Source: Odontesthes bonariensis
Taxonomy: Eukaryota > Chordata > Actinopteri > Atheriniformes > Atherinopsidae
DNA length: 64,000 nt
NCBI RefSeq assembly: GCF_027942865.1
Contig: NC_134510.1
Span: 39,328,686-39,392,685 of the forward strand
Direction of reading: 5' to 3'
Both the position numbers and the translations under genes were made by a program. Positions 1-10,499 of the stretch are shown here, piece by piece. The notes under the pieces are model-generated. The model ran no database searches. It worked only from the letters and a program-made list of their open reading frames with translations, and had not been told where the DNA came from. The first letter of the stretch is position 1; each line of letters starts with the position of its first letter.

Positions 1-237
1 TTTGTTTATAGTTTTCAAATAATATTATCTTAATTTGTTTAACACTACAGGATAATTTATTTCTATATATGTATTGGACTGAATGTCCGATCCGAAGTTA
101 TGTTTGTAGAGACTGATGAACAGAAACATGTTCGGTCCAGCACTAAAGTCCTGATCCAGCCCTCATTTCTTTAGGACTTAATCTTTTAAAGTGTTCTCCA
201 GCTTTCTGAAGGTCGTTGCTGCTGTTTCACTCACAGT
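1..237. other. Non-coding flank left of a hAT element
   Basis: AT-rich sequence with no supportable exon. Its right end holds the left copy of an 8-bp duplication (CTCACAGT, 230-237) made when the hAT element at 238 inserted. It presumably lies in an intron of the NLRP1-like gene whose 3' exons follow; the upstream exons (NACHT, LRR, ZU5) would be to the left of the window. Confidence 0.4.
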
Positions 238-2090
238 TAGGGTTGCCAACTCCTTGAAAAAAAAATAAGGGACACCTCATTGGCAGGAACGGCCGACCCG
301 TTTGCCTTCACCCTTCCTGGCGTGGTGATTTTATTTTTTATTTTTTTATTTTTTTTGGCTCTTTTTTTTGTAAGTGAAATGATTTTTTAACTATTTGACT
401 CGAACCTGAATTGAATTAAATGTATATTTTTGAGTGATATAAACACATGGAAAATAAATGTTTAACCAGAAATGTACTTTATTACAAAATGACAAAATAA
501 ACTGAATAAAATAAATATCTTTCTTAAACAGAAATCTGTCTTAAACTTAAAGGTAGGGTAGGAGATCCTGGATTTTGAGTCCAGCGAAGCTGCGTTTTGA
601 AAATACACCGGTAAAAAGTCCCAACCCTTTTCTTCACTTTCCCCCTGAAGCCACGCCTCTAGAGTACATGAACGCGCACGAGCACGAAGGTGCACGAGCG
701 CTGTTCTGACAGCAAGCATCGATCGTTGCCGTATTTAGTATTTAGTATATGCTAACTATACGTTTAATAATGCTAGGTGCTAGCCAAGCTGGCTCTAGTT
801 TAGCTTCCTGCCAAGCTTCTGGACGCGTAATTCGTTCACGGAGCAGGGTACGCACACAGGGGGAAGGAGGGGGAGGGAGGAGCAGATTGCAGTTTGATAG
901 ACGGCATCAGTATCCAATCATTGTGAACGGTCCGTTCAGTATGATTGGATAGTGCTTTTCCTAGATTGTACTTTTCATATTTGTGTCAAAACTTTTAATT
1001 AATTGGTTGCAATGGGGGTGAGAAGAGTATTTCAAGCAATATGTAAAAAAATGTTCCAGAAAAAGATCCCCTACCCCGCCTTTAATGCACAACTCAACTC
1101 AATGAATATATTATCGCGCACCTTTTCCACCCAGGTGTTTACCTTCTCCCATTCCTCTCTAGCCTGGCTGACACGTCCACATCTCGATGAGATGGTGGTC
1201 TGGGAACTAGGTGTGCATTTTCTCGTATTTGAGGCGTGGTTTACGAATGCCTAGAGCCGTTTATTGGGCGCTACGAATGTCTATCAAACGGCGTCTGGTT
1301 CTTCCCATGCTGCTTTGCGAGCGATTCATAGCCAATTGTATCACTTATACCAGATGACGTATGTAGAGCGACAGAAATTTGACGGCAAATACATCCTTCT
1401 TGGCAATGAAATCTTTCAAGCCAAACGTTGCTCTTTTTTAAAAGTAAACTTGCGTTCTAAGCTACTTAAAACACTTTCTAAGGCTGCATCGAACGGTAAC
1501 GTTGTGTCTGCTGCCATGTTGGATTAACACTCTACAAGCTTCGGTGTCGCGCATAGACATCGTCATCGTCTTGCTGCCCCCCCCGTTCTGTGATTGGTTC
1601 CCTAACTCAGGCAAAAATAAGGGCGGTGGTTTCCTGGCTGCCTTTGCCGTGTGAATGAAGTCGCGCGCAAAGCAGCATGGGAATTCCCAGGCTAATTCCT
1701 CTCTGTATTTTTGCAGTCTTTTTTTTTTTTTTTCTCGGAGGAGTACCGTCTGCGTCTGCGTCTGTGTCGCGGTCACCCGTGCTGCTTTGTTGTCTTCCGC
1801 TATCTTCTTCGCAGCTAGGCAACCTCGACCAATGAGATGAGCGGGATTCCGTATTGTCGTACTCCGTCATGAATGTGCTGTCAGCTCATTGGTCACAGAG
1901 CAAGTTTACCTTCCATTTTAGTATAAAGCGCCGTGTTATTCATTTATTCCACTGACATTTTATGGACTATTTTTGATCCTCACGATAATACGGGACAAAG
2001 TGCGTCCCTTTTTCTGCTCAATACGGGACGCGTACATTTGTTTCTAAATACGGGATGATTCCGTTTTTCAAGGGACGGTTGGCAACCCTA
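238..2090. mobile_element. Non-autonomous hAT-type DNA transposon with 8-bp TSD
   Basis: The left end begins TAGGGTTGCCAAC and the right end finishes with its near-inverse GGTTGGCAACCCTA. The element is flanked by a perfect 8-bp direct repeat, CTCACAGT, at 230-237 and 2091-2098. An 8-bp target duplication with TAGGG-type ends is the hAT signature. The inner ends are also related (AAGGGAC/GTCCCTT-type motifs). No transposase is visible, so it is a non-autonomous copy of about 1.85 kb. A second element with its own TSD is nested at 1160-1694. Short ORFs inside it look spurious. Confidence 0.85.
1160..1694. mobile_element. TAGCCTGG-terminal transposon nested inside the hAT element
   Basis: The ends are TAGCCTGG and CCAGGCTA, flanked by identical 9-bp repeats ATTCCTCTC at 1151-1159 and 1695-1703 (8 bp is also possible). 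It matches, in reverse orientation, the longer copy at 37058-38036. The shared stretches include the part around the AAGCTTCGGTGT-like motif and the GC-rich C-tract near 1576. Compared with that copy it lacks about 450 bp of interior, so it is an internal-deletion derivative. The superfamily is not certain: 8-9 bp duplications fit hAT or Mutator-like elements. Confidence 0.8.
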
Positions 2091-2200
2091 CTCACAGTCC
2101 ACACAGAACAGACAACTGAGCAAAGAAGCCGTTTTAAAGTGGATCTTTAGGCACTTTGTTCCCAGCAGCCTGTCACAGTTAACTGTTCCCTTCTACATTT
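2091..2200. repeat. Fragment of a dispersed repeat (AAAGTGCCTAAAGATCC family)
   Basis: The stretch from CCACACAGAACAGAC to CAGCAGCCTGTCACAG recurs near 25765-25860, 26325-26420, 30465-30560, 32835-32890 and 33360-33450, in both orientations. It is the unit into which the hAT element at 238 inserted. No coding capacity is visible; other copies sit beside Tc1-like transposase remnants. Confidence 0.7.
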
Positions 2201-2381
2201 CTTCATTTTCATAACTCTCAGACTTTATAAAGTAAATATGATGAATGTGAGTTATTTGCTCATGAAGTTAACTTCTGGTCCAACACATCCTGCATGTTTG
2301 CACCAAGGTTGCTGCTCACTTCTATGCTCTGTAGAGACTGTGGAACCAGGTTTGCACTGATGTTTTGTTCCACGTTTACAG

Positions 2382-5300
2382 AAAGTACACGAGGAAGAAT
2401 CATCCAGTGGATACGAAGTCATCAAAAAGCCCCGCCCAGACACGCCCCTGAGGATTCACCAAGGCTTCACCCTCACAGCTTCCATGGACGCAGCGAGGAT
2501 TCAACCAGAGGTACAGCACTCTTTCAGATGGCCAGATGTTTTCCAGATGTTTGTACATTCAGAAGGATCAGCATGACTTTCATTCATAAACAAATGTCAT
2601 ACTTTAAGAAAGTATTTGTGGATGTGACTGGTTATTTTGATGCATTTTCCTCTGCTTCTGTGGTCTGATTCAGACAGACTGACACAATCAATAACTTTTT
2701 ATGTCACATTTCTTCTCAGAAATTAACTCTCAGGTATGACAGCCAAGACCCAAACTTCTTTGAAGTGTTCATCGAGCGTCCGTACCAAAACTTTGACCTT
2801 GGGCTCTACGTCTACTCAAAAAGGGACAAACCCGTTTGGAGCTGTGAGATTCGAAAAGGTGAAAGAAATAAGAGAAATAAGTTGACCTTAAATCTCCTTT
2901 AACATCTCAGAAACATCAGCAGAATTAAAGGTTTCCTCTCCCAAACAGACCAGGAGAAACTCATCCATGCATTCATCTCCAGTATTTAGCTGTTAGCTGT
3001 TAGCATTTAGCTGTTATGCTGCCAACAAGTGGAACAAACTGCCAGTGGAGATTAAACTTTCACCAAATGGAGACATTTTTAAATCCAGGTTGAAAACATT
3101 TCTATGCATGAAATATTTATAATAATTGAAATAATTATCTGGACTGTTGCTTATTTTTAAAATCATATAAATTACTTTATTTGTTTCTCTTTATGTTCTT
3201 TTATGTATTTTTAATGCTTCTTACACTCCCTGCTGCAAAAGTTGCAAATAAGGTTTGGCAGCAGCGGATCTTTAGCTCAGTCACAGCTGGCAATGATTCC
3301 TTCAATGCACTGGAAAAAATCAAAGTCTGACCAAGTATATTTGTCTCATTTCTAGTCAAAATATCTCATTACACTTAATATCAGACACAACTGCCTAACA
3401 AGTTCTATTTCAGCCAGATATAGGGACTTGTTTGAAGACAATACATCTGGAATATCTTGTTAAATGAAAAAGTCTTGAAAACAAATTGTTTTGAGTCACA
3501 TATCATATGAAACAAGCTTTTTTTTTACATTTGAAGAGGTTTTTAAGCTAATTTCAAGATCACTTTTATCTCAAAAGTCCTAAATATCACATTTTATTTC
3601 AAGAAATCTGGACAAGCCGAATTTCACTAGTTCCATTGGCAGATTTTTTTGCTTATTTCAAGCAAAAACGTCTTTTATTTGTTGTTTTTTTAACTTATTT
3701 TTGGAGGGGCATTTTTTTCAGTGTGATTCTGAAGGTTGAACTGTTTGAAAGGCTTTAATTGTCCCTTTTAGAATCATTTCTTTAAGTATCCTAAATGAAA
3801 AGCATCTAATTTTGTGTCCTGGTTCTGAGGTAATAAGCTAATAAGCTGAAACCCAGCGCGTCCACCATGGTCCTTATTTCTTTTCAAGGTTTCAAAGCTC
3901 TGATTTAAACCCGGTGAACTACAAATATAAAAACTACATTTTTATCTTCTCTCTGTTTTATTTCAGTTGACCATCCGAAATCTGGTGCTGTCGAAGGTAA
4001 GATGCTGCAGAAAGAAGAGCATTTACACAAACTTTCTGCTGTAATCTCACTATAACTGCAAATCTGCTGATGTTGATAACTGTGTGATCCTAAAAACAAA
4101 GCTTCCAAAGTGTCATTCAGCCAGGCTCCATATGTGTTTTCCCTTAGATAATCAACCTTTTGGCCCTTTGCACCTCTGAGTGCTGGGACTAATCTTAAAG
4201 ATGGCCTCAGGCAGACCAGAAACAGAACTAACCCATCAGAATCTTTTTCTGGACACATAAACACAGTTTGGTTAAAAGATATTGGTCAGGGTCTCTGACC
4301 CCCTCGCTGTCTTTTTTAAAAAGAAAGTTGGAGTAAATTGGAGTTTGGGCGGGTGAAATGTGGCCTGCCACACTGACCGTCTCACTGGATGAAAAGGAGG
4401 AGAAACTGTGGGCATGAAAGTCATTAAAAACAAACATTTTCTGAATGTTTTACAGGCTCAAAACCAGAGATACTCACTATTTTTTTCCACAAGAGCCACT
4501 TTTAAATTTACATACTAAAGTCCCCTTTTGCAAATATGCATTTCTACATATAAAACATCCCACAAAAAAAGAACCAGCACAGCCAATACATTTTCCATTC
4601 AGACCACATTTACTGGTTTAATACTGGGATGAGCAGAAGCTGCACTGCGGTCAATGTGAGGTGGTTTAAGCGGGCTGCGTTGCCAGGTTTAACAAAGCCC
4701 CCTTTAGGAAACACCATTAAGCCTTAATTAATACTTAATAAAAATACTTAATACTACAAAAACACAAACTTAATAAGAAATGCCTAATACTGTGCAGTAT
4801 TCGCTGTGTGTTATTTGAATAAAATGTATTGTTATTGTTACCATATTGTTATGAGCTGCTATGCGAGTGCAAGCCGCGTAATGAGGATCTCTGAGTTAGA
4901 CCAAAGAGCTCGAATTAGCTGTTAGGATCACCTGAAACCTGACTGAGAACCAGAGTTCATGACGTCGTTGCACTCTAGTCTGAACAATCAGCCCAAAATC
5001 TCATCACCATGATGCCTGAGCTACAGAGCTGGGGGGGGGTTAACTTGCTTTTATGGGGGTTTTATGTGCTTTTATGGGGTTTTAACTTGCTTTTATGGGG
5101 GTTTAACTTGCTTTTATGGGGGTTAACTTGCTTTTATGGGGGTTTTATGTGCTTTTATGGGGTTTTAACTTGCTTTTATGGGGGGTTAACTTGCTTTTAT
5201 GGGGGTTTTATGGGGTTTTATGGGGTTTTAACTTGCTTTTATGGGGGTTTAACTTGCTTTTATGGGGGTTTTAACTTGCTTTTATGGGGGTTTTAACTTG

Positions 5301-7610
5301 CTTTTATGGGGGTTTTAACTTGCTTTTATGGGGGTTTAACTTGCTTTTATGGGGGTTTTAACTTGCTTTTATGGGGGTTTAACTTGCTTTTATGGGGGTT
5401 TAACTTGCTTTTATGGGGGTTTAACTTGCTTTTATGGGGGTTTTAACTTGCTTTTATGGGGGTTTAACTTGCTTTTAGGGCGGTTTTATGTGCTTTTATG
5501 TGCTTTTATAGGGTTTTAACCTTCTTTTATGGGGTTTTAACTTGCTTTTATGGGGTTTTAACTTGCTTTTATGGGTTTTTTTGTGCTTTTATGGTGGTTT
5601 TAACTTGCTTTTATGGTGGTTTTAACTTGCTTTTATGGAGGTTTTATGTGCTTTGGGGTTTATTCCGTCACACGAAGCAGTTCTCAAAGAACACATGAAA
5701 TTTCTTGCAGCTGCAGGATCATCGGGTGGAGCAGCTTGTGGCCCTACGTCAGCTGAGGGTGAGTTAACAGCTTTTAAATCTTTACTTTGTGCAGCAGAAT
5801 TGGGGTCTGATCAAACTGTACGACCAAGCCATCGACATCTTAATGGTACATTTTAGTCGATCCAGATGTTTGCTTATCGGTTAATATCTCAGCTTTTAGA
5901 CATTCAGTGATTCAGAAACTGACACCTTGCTTATCCAAGAAGAAGTTGAGCTTGTCACATGTTTCTTGCAGCTGGAGCATCTGGTTTCTGGACCTCAGAT
6001 GATGGTAAGTTTAACAGGTTTGAACTCTTTCCATAAACCACCACACAAGAATTGGGGAAAGTCTCAGCACTTCAAGTCTGAGCCTGATTCTCATCAGCCT
6101 TCTGAAACCGGGTCTGTGCTGATAGATGGAACGTATGCACAGCAGAGGGTGTGAAGACAGTTTCAGTCTGAGAACTGCACACACAGCTTAAAAATGACTC
6201 GTTTTAACTTCCTAAACACACCAAAAACAGGACGAGTTCACGAGAGGAAGTGTGGAACACAGTGGAGCTAAAGAACACAGATGAGATGAGGTTTTACTGC
6301 TGGAGAGAGCTCAGAGACGCATCTATTTTGGCTCCGCCCCTTTCACACGAAGGTTTTGGATGGAGTTTAAGCAGGTTTATTAATGACCATATTTTAAGGA
6401 ATTTTTAATTATTTTAAAAAATGTTTTATTTTGTTTCTACTGCTTCCCCAGAAAGGATGCTAAATGTTTTGTTTTTTTTATAATAAACTTGCTTATTCTT
6501 TTTGCTAAATTTTCTATTCATAAATGGAAATTTGCTAATAAAAGGCCATATTTTCCCCATTTTATTAAAGATATAGAACGATATTTTAAATCAATAACAG
6601 ACTCTACTATTGAAAAGGCTCTAAGGACAATTTCTATATGTACATCTTTGCATGTTTTCATCTGACACCCCTGGTTGAAACCAGTTCATGGAAACATGCC
6701 TGATTCTCTAGAAAAACTGCGTTCAAGTATTTAAAACATTACAAGAATATTACTGGGCATGTATTGTTGTAATGTTTTAAATACTTGAACACAGTTTTTC
6801 TAGAGAATATAATTGTTTTGTATATGGGATTATTCTCCATCGACTCTTTTGGGCTTTCACATGCGCGAGCCTACAACCAGCCGGTGAGTTACATGCTGTT
6901 TATAAAGTTGTTTTGTAACGTCCCCATGCCAGTAATGTGAGAACCATGCATATGGTTTTGATGGTAAGGCTTGTGACTTTATTGTCGGATGGGTTATAAA
7001 GTGGTGTGACGTTTCTGCAGTGTGCAAGTTGTTGTTTTACGTGGAAGGGTTAGCGCTTGCCCCTTAGCCACCACGTATTAGCCTCGCTTGACATGCTGTG
7101 CGGACAGCGCGATCTCCACACAGGGAGCGCAGATACGCACCTCTCTGTGTCATACTATCATTATTTGACAACCTCTAGCAATGGAAACACGCTTCAAATG
7201 CCCCGGAGTTCCCCTTTAAAGACAGCAGAATTACCCCAAAGACTCAATTACAGGAAATCCAACACACACATTTTTGTTTCTAACAGTTACTGGTTGGATT
7301 GAATGTTTTGGCATCTCTGAAGAGTCATTCCTTTGCTTTTTCCTCAGATGAACACTTTGTGGACAAACACATGGAGGACTTGATCCAGAGAGTGAGCGCC
7401 ACCGGACCCATTTTAGATGCTCTCTTGAGGAATAAAGTTATCCAACCGGAAACTTATGAAACAATAAGAGCCCTGCCCACCTCTCAGGGTCAGATACGGG
7501 AGCTCTTCTGTGGCCCTCTGAGAGCAGGCGAAGCCTGCAAAGACATCTTCCTCTCAGTCCTTCGGGAGAAAGAACCGCTTCTCATGGCCGACCTCAACAG
7601 AAGGAAGTGA
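2382..7610 (+). CDS. NLRP1-like FIIND-CARD protein, 3' exons (UPA and CARD)
   Basis: This is the 3' end of an NLRP1-type inflammasome sensor. Proposed exons are 2382-2510, 2720-2858, 3967-3996, 5711-5758, 5972-6004 and 7348-7610 (stop TGA), all with AG/GT borders and agreeing phases (0, then 1 throughout). The first two encode a UPA half of a FIIND domain; motifs such as KKPRPDTPLRIHQG and DKPVWSCEIR align with the NLRP1 segments ending in VWEALVK. The last encodes an 87-residue CARD starting DEHFVDKHMEDLIQRV, with the conserved LDAL, YETIRA, LF and CKDIFL positions seen in ASC and NLRP1. Three small exons make a Gly/Ala/Ser linker. In NLRP1 the released UPA-CARD piece activates caspase-1. 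The FIIND cleavage site, NACHT and LRRs would lie upstream and are not visible. CARD8-like or other fish FIIND-CARD genes are the alternatives. Confidence 0.85.
3010..3240 (+). mobile_element. LINE 3' tail (L2/Rex1-like) in intron
   Basis: The + strand reads AANKWNKLPVEIKLSPN and then FKSRLKTFL, the typical C-terminal residues of L2/Rex1-type LINE ORF2. The same tail is present on the other strand at 50520-50950 and 57517-57955. It is a 5'-truncated, dead copy. Confidence 0.6.
3308..3723. mobile_element. CACTGGAAAAAA-type MITE, copy 1
   Basis: It starts CACTGGAAAAAATC and ends TTTTTTTCAGTG. It is nearly identical over its full length to 7960-8374. Imperfect terminal inverted repeats and no ORF indicate a MITE, probably Tc1/mariner-derived given the TA flanks of the second copy. 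Confidence 0.75.
4468..4990 (+). repeat. Fragment of a large dispersed element (AGATACTCACTATTTTTTTC family)
   Basis: It shares its start with 51170-51350 (GATACTCACTATTTTTTTC, then AGAGCCAC) and its end with 52410-52612 (the TTTAGGAAACACCATTAAG region, then an ATCTCTG end). The middle is deleted relative to that copy. It lies in the intron between the 3967 and 5711 exons of the NLRP1-like gene. Confidence 0.65.
5036..5660 (+). repeat. Minisatellite, about 23-bp unit, about 27 copies
   Basis: Head-to-tail copies of a unit like TTTTAACTTGCTTTTATGGG, varying between 21 and 24 bp through differing G and T run lengths. It lies inside an intron of the NLRP1-like gene and stops about 50 bp before the acceptor of the 5711 exon. 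The strong G-run/T-run strand bias is constant across the array. The reading frames across it (LLLWGF repeats) are a by-product, not a gene. Confidence 0.9.
6703..6808. repeat. Near-perfect 42-bp inverted repeat (hairpin)
   Basis: The arm at 6703-6744 (ATTCTCTAGAAAAACTGC...) is matched by its reverse complement at 6767-6808 with a single mismatch and a loop of about 22 bases. It is AT-rich, lies in the last intron of the NLRP1-like gene, and has no protein-coding content. It could be a very small foldback element or a small-RNA precursor-like hairpin; sequence alone cannot decide. Confidence 0.85.
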
Positions 7611-7859
7611 ACGTTGAGGTTCTATTCACTTTCATTACATTAGCAACACTGAAATGCTTTTAATAATTCGTCTTTTTTCTGAAAGAAAATCTTTCTAAAG
7701 TGTTGTTTTACAGCATTTTTGCTTTGTTGTGCCAGAAGACACAAACGATGAGACTATTATCACGTAATTCATCGATTATATTCAGTTTTTTTATGATAAA
7801 TATCAAATAAGTAAGTCTGTTTTTAGTCCTACTGTTTTATACAAGCTGCGTAAAATGTA

Positions 7860-7865
7860 AATAAA
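7860..7865 (+). terminator. Candidate poly(A) signal of the NLRP1-like gene
   Basis: AATAAA lies 250 bases after the stop codon, before the next MITE at 7960. It is the first clear canonical signal downstream of the CARD exon. Confidence 0.5.
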
Positions 7866-7959
7866 AGGAAAAACTGTTTTTAGCAAATGATTTGGTAGTA
7901 ATGCCACAGTAATGCATACGACACATAATTCTACATCACCTGGGGATTCTAATTCCTTA

Positions 7960-8374
7960 CACTGGAAAAAAATCAAAGTCTTACCGAGTATATTTGTCTC
8001 ATTTCTAGTCCAAATATCTCATTACACTTAATATAAGACACAACTGCCTAACTAGTACTATTTCAGCCAGATATAGGGACTTGTTTGAAGACAATACATC
8101 TGGAATATCTTGTTAAATGAAAAAGTCTTGAAAACGAATTGTTTTGAGCCACATATCACATGAAACAAGCTTTTTTTTTCATTTGAAGAGGTTTTTAAGC
8201 TAATTAAAGATCACTTTTAACTCAAAAGTCCTAAATATCACATTTTATTTCAAGAAATCTTGACAAGCCGATTTTCACTAGTTCCATTGGTAGATTTTTT
8301 TGCTTATTTCAAGCAAAAACGTCTTTTATTTGTTGTTTTTCTTACTTATTTTTGGAAGGGCATTTTTTCCAGTG
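7960..8374. mobile_element. CACTGGAAAAAA-type MITE, copy 2, TA target site
   Basis: The ends are CACTGGAAAAAA and TTTTTTCCAGTG, flanked by TA on both sides (7958-7959 and 8375-8376). A TA duplication points to Tc1/mariner-type mobilisation. Nearly the whole length matches 3308-3723. Confidence 0.8.
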
Positions 8375-8388
8375 TACAAAGACTCGTT

Positions 8389-8860
8389 AACAACTGGATG
8401 ATCCAGAGTTTCCTTCAGTTAAACAGAGACCAACAGAGCTCATCGTCTTTGGAGCCAAAGAAGAAACGTTAAGAATCTGAGCTCCGCGTCGGTCTGTGAT
8501 GTTAAAAACCACAAACCGGGCCAGAGATCTGGGTGTTATCATGGACTCAGACCTGAACTCCAACAGCCATATCAGGTCAAACATGGAGAAGCTGCTTTCA
8601 GTCTTTATGGAACAAATATCTGGACCAAACTTCCACATAACTGCAGGTCTGCGTCAGCTCTTCTTTAAAATCAAACCTTAAGACTTTCCTCTTCACCGCT
8701 GCATTTAATTAACTGATTCATCTGAACTGAAGGACTTTTGTTAACAGCTTTCCCTGCACTGTACCTCTCTCTCAGGAAATTGAGTCTGGAATGCTTTTAT
8801 GTTCTGTGCAAAGCACTGAATCACTTGTTTGGTTTTTGTATTTCTTTCATATTTTATAGA
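8389..8860 (+). mobile_element. LINE reverse-transcriptase C-terminal remnant (L2-like)
   Basis: Frames on the + strand contain RDLGVIMDSDLNSNSHI, preceded by NNWMIQSFLQLN. Both are standard motifs from the region after the RT catalytic core of L2/Rex1-type LINEs. They lie in different frames, and only a degenerate tail (around KTFLFTAA) follows. It is an inactive 3' fragment. Confidence 0.75.
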
Positions 8861-9251
8861 AAAGTTTTTAAAAAAAAAACATGAACGTTTAAACATTTAA
8901 ACGTGAGGCTGTGATTCAGGCTGTACAGCTTTCGGTCGTTAGGTGGCGGTGTTGCAAGCAGCCGTTAAGCACGAAGAAGAGGAAGCTGTTAATCCACAAA
9001 CAGACGGCAGAGGGCGCTGACCAAGCACAGCGGCCGGTCGGAAGGTGGCGGTATTTAAGCACGAAGAAGAGGAAGTGATGAATTTTTATATGTTTCTATA
9101 CGTTTCTTTGTACATTTATACTTTATATATATATTTTTTTCTTCCCCTGGCTAAACAGTTTTGTTATGTATTGTTAATAAAGTTTAAAAAATAAAATAAA
9201 TACATTTAAAAAACGAAGAAGAGAAAGCTGTCGTTCCACGAACAGACGGCA

Positions 9252-10115
9252 AAAGGGTAAGTGATGGAGTATCAGTATATACTGGAGAAATGATTGCGGT
9301 ACTTTTAGCAGTTCAATGGATAGAAGAGGTTAAACCATTAAAGTCAATTATATGTTCAGATTCAAGTTCTTCATTAGTTAGTATTCAAAATAGTAAGTCA
9401 GAAAGTAGACCAGATGTATTAATAGAAATAGAACAAACACTATATAGAATTAATATGATGGGGCTTATAGTTCATTTTATATGGGTACCAGCGCATTATG
9501 GAGTTGAGGGAAATGAAATGGCAGATAGAATGGCAAAACAGAGTGTAAAACGAGTAATGATTGATATTAATGTAAGACTGAGTGTAAAAGAGGTAAAGGG
9601 TATTATAAAACAAAAAATGGAAGAGAGATGGCAAAAGTTATGGGAGGAAGAAAGAAAAGGACGTTGGTTGTTTAAAATACAAAGGAAAATAGGGAAAATG
9701 AGAAGAACAGAAAGAAGTAGGAGAGAGGAGATCATTATAACAAGACTTAGAATTGGACATAATGGATTAAATAAAAACTTATATATGATAGGAAAACATC
9801 AATCAGGGAAATGTGAGTGTGGGGAAGATGAGACAATAGAACATGTTATGATATATTGTAGGAATTATCAGGTTCAGAGAAATAATTTAATTAGAAAGCT
9901 TAGTAGGATGAAAATGAAATTAGATATAGTAGATTTATTGCAAAAAGAATCAGGAAACAGATGTTATCAGGTAATTTTTTATTATTTAAAACGGTGTAGG
10001 TTATATAATAGAATATAGTATAGATAAAGTATATAAATGAGGGTATATGAGTAGGGAGTATGTAAAAGTATAGGCATAAGTAGATATATGGGTGTATAGA
10101 TGAGTGGTGATGTAT

Positions 10116-10162
<47 letters not shown>

Positions 10163-10332
10163 AATATATATATATATATATAAATAAATATATATTGAAC
10201 GGGTATATATAAATATAGGGATATAGATAAATGTCATGTGATCCACACTCCATATCAGTAGGTGGCGGTAATGCTACTAAAAGTTGTTTGCCAACCGCCA
10301 ATATAAAATCCGAAAGAGAGAGAGAGAGAGAG
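9252..10332 (+). mobile_element. 5'-truncated non-LTR retrotransposon with RNase H domain
   Basis: An open frame at 9290-10018 encodes an RNase H-like segment (CSDSSSSLVSIQNSKS, then WVPAHYGVEGNEMADRMAK) and a C-terminal zinc-knuckle motif (CECGEDETIEHVMIYC). That order is typical of the 3' part of I/Nimb-type LINE ORF2; an RNase H domain is absent from L1 and L2. The insertion is bounded by a 14-bp direct repeat, ACGAACAGACGGCA, at 9238-9251 and 10333-10346. The body is strongly AT-rich compared with neighbours. The 3' UTR includes long TA runs. The RT domain is missing, so it cannot move by itself, but the RNase H frame is intact. Confidence 0.8.
10119..10200. repeat. (TA)n microsatellite
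   Basis: Alternating TA for about 60 bases, with minor TGTG and AAATA interruptions, inside the LINE 3' region. No other function is visible. Confidence 0.9.
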
Positions 10333-10339
10333 ACGAACA

Positions 10340-10499
10340 GACGGCAGAGGGCGCTAACCCAGCTCAGCGGCCGGTATTTACAGGAAGAAGAAGCTGCTAC
10401 ATAACAACAAACCCGGCTCGCCGGTGACCTGGATTCCGGCTGCGGGATTTTTCTGGGTCAGAAAGCATTAAGGAGTGTTCCTGAATGTTCTGGAAACAG
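10340..10499 (+). promoter_or_regulatory. Candidate 5' UTR exon and promoter region of dnajc28
   Basis: A relatively GC-rich stretch ends in GGAAACAG followed by GTTTGT, a plausible splice donor at 10500. The matching acceptor, TTTTTCAG, ends at 11362, 14 bases before the dnajc28 ATG. The pairing is inferred from position only, and the transcription start is not identifiable. The segment repeats motifs found at 9001-9075 (GGCAGAGGGCGCT). Confidence 0.4.

Noticed and set aside
1462..1870. Overlapping minus-strand ORFs in the left hAT element
   Set aside because: They lie in transposon sequence with a poly-T run; no homology to a transposase is seen.
5009..5698. Open frames rich in LLLWGF / CFYGG repeats
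   Set aside because: They are translations of a 23-bp intronic minisatellite whose unit lacks stops in some frames; there is no start context, domain or splice support.
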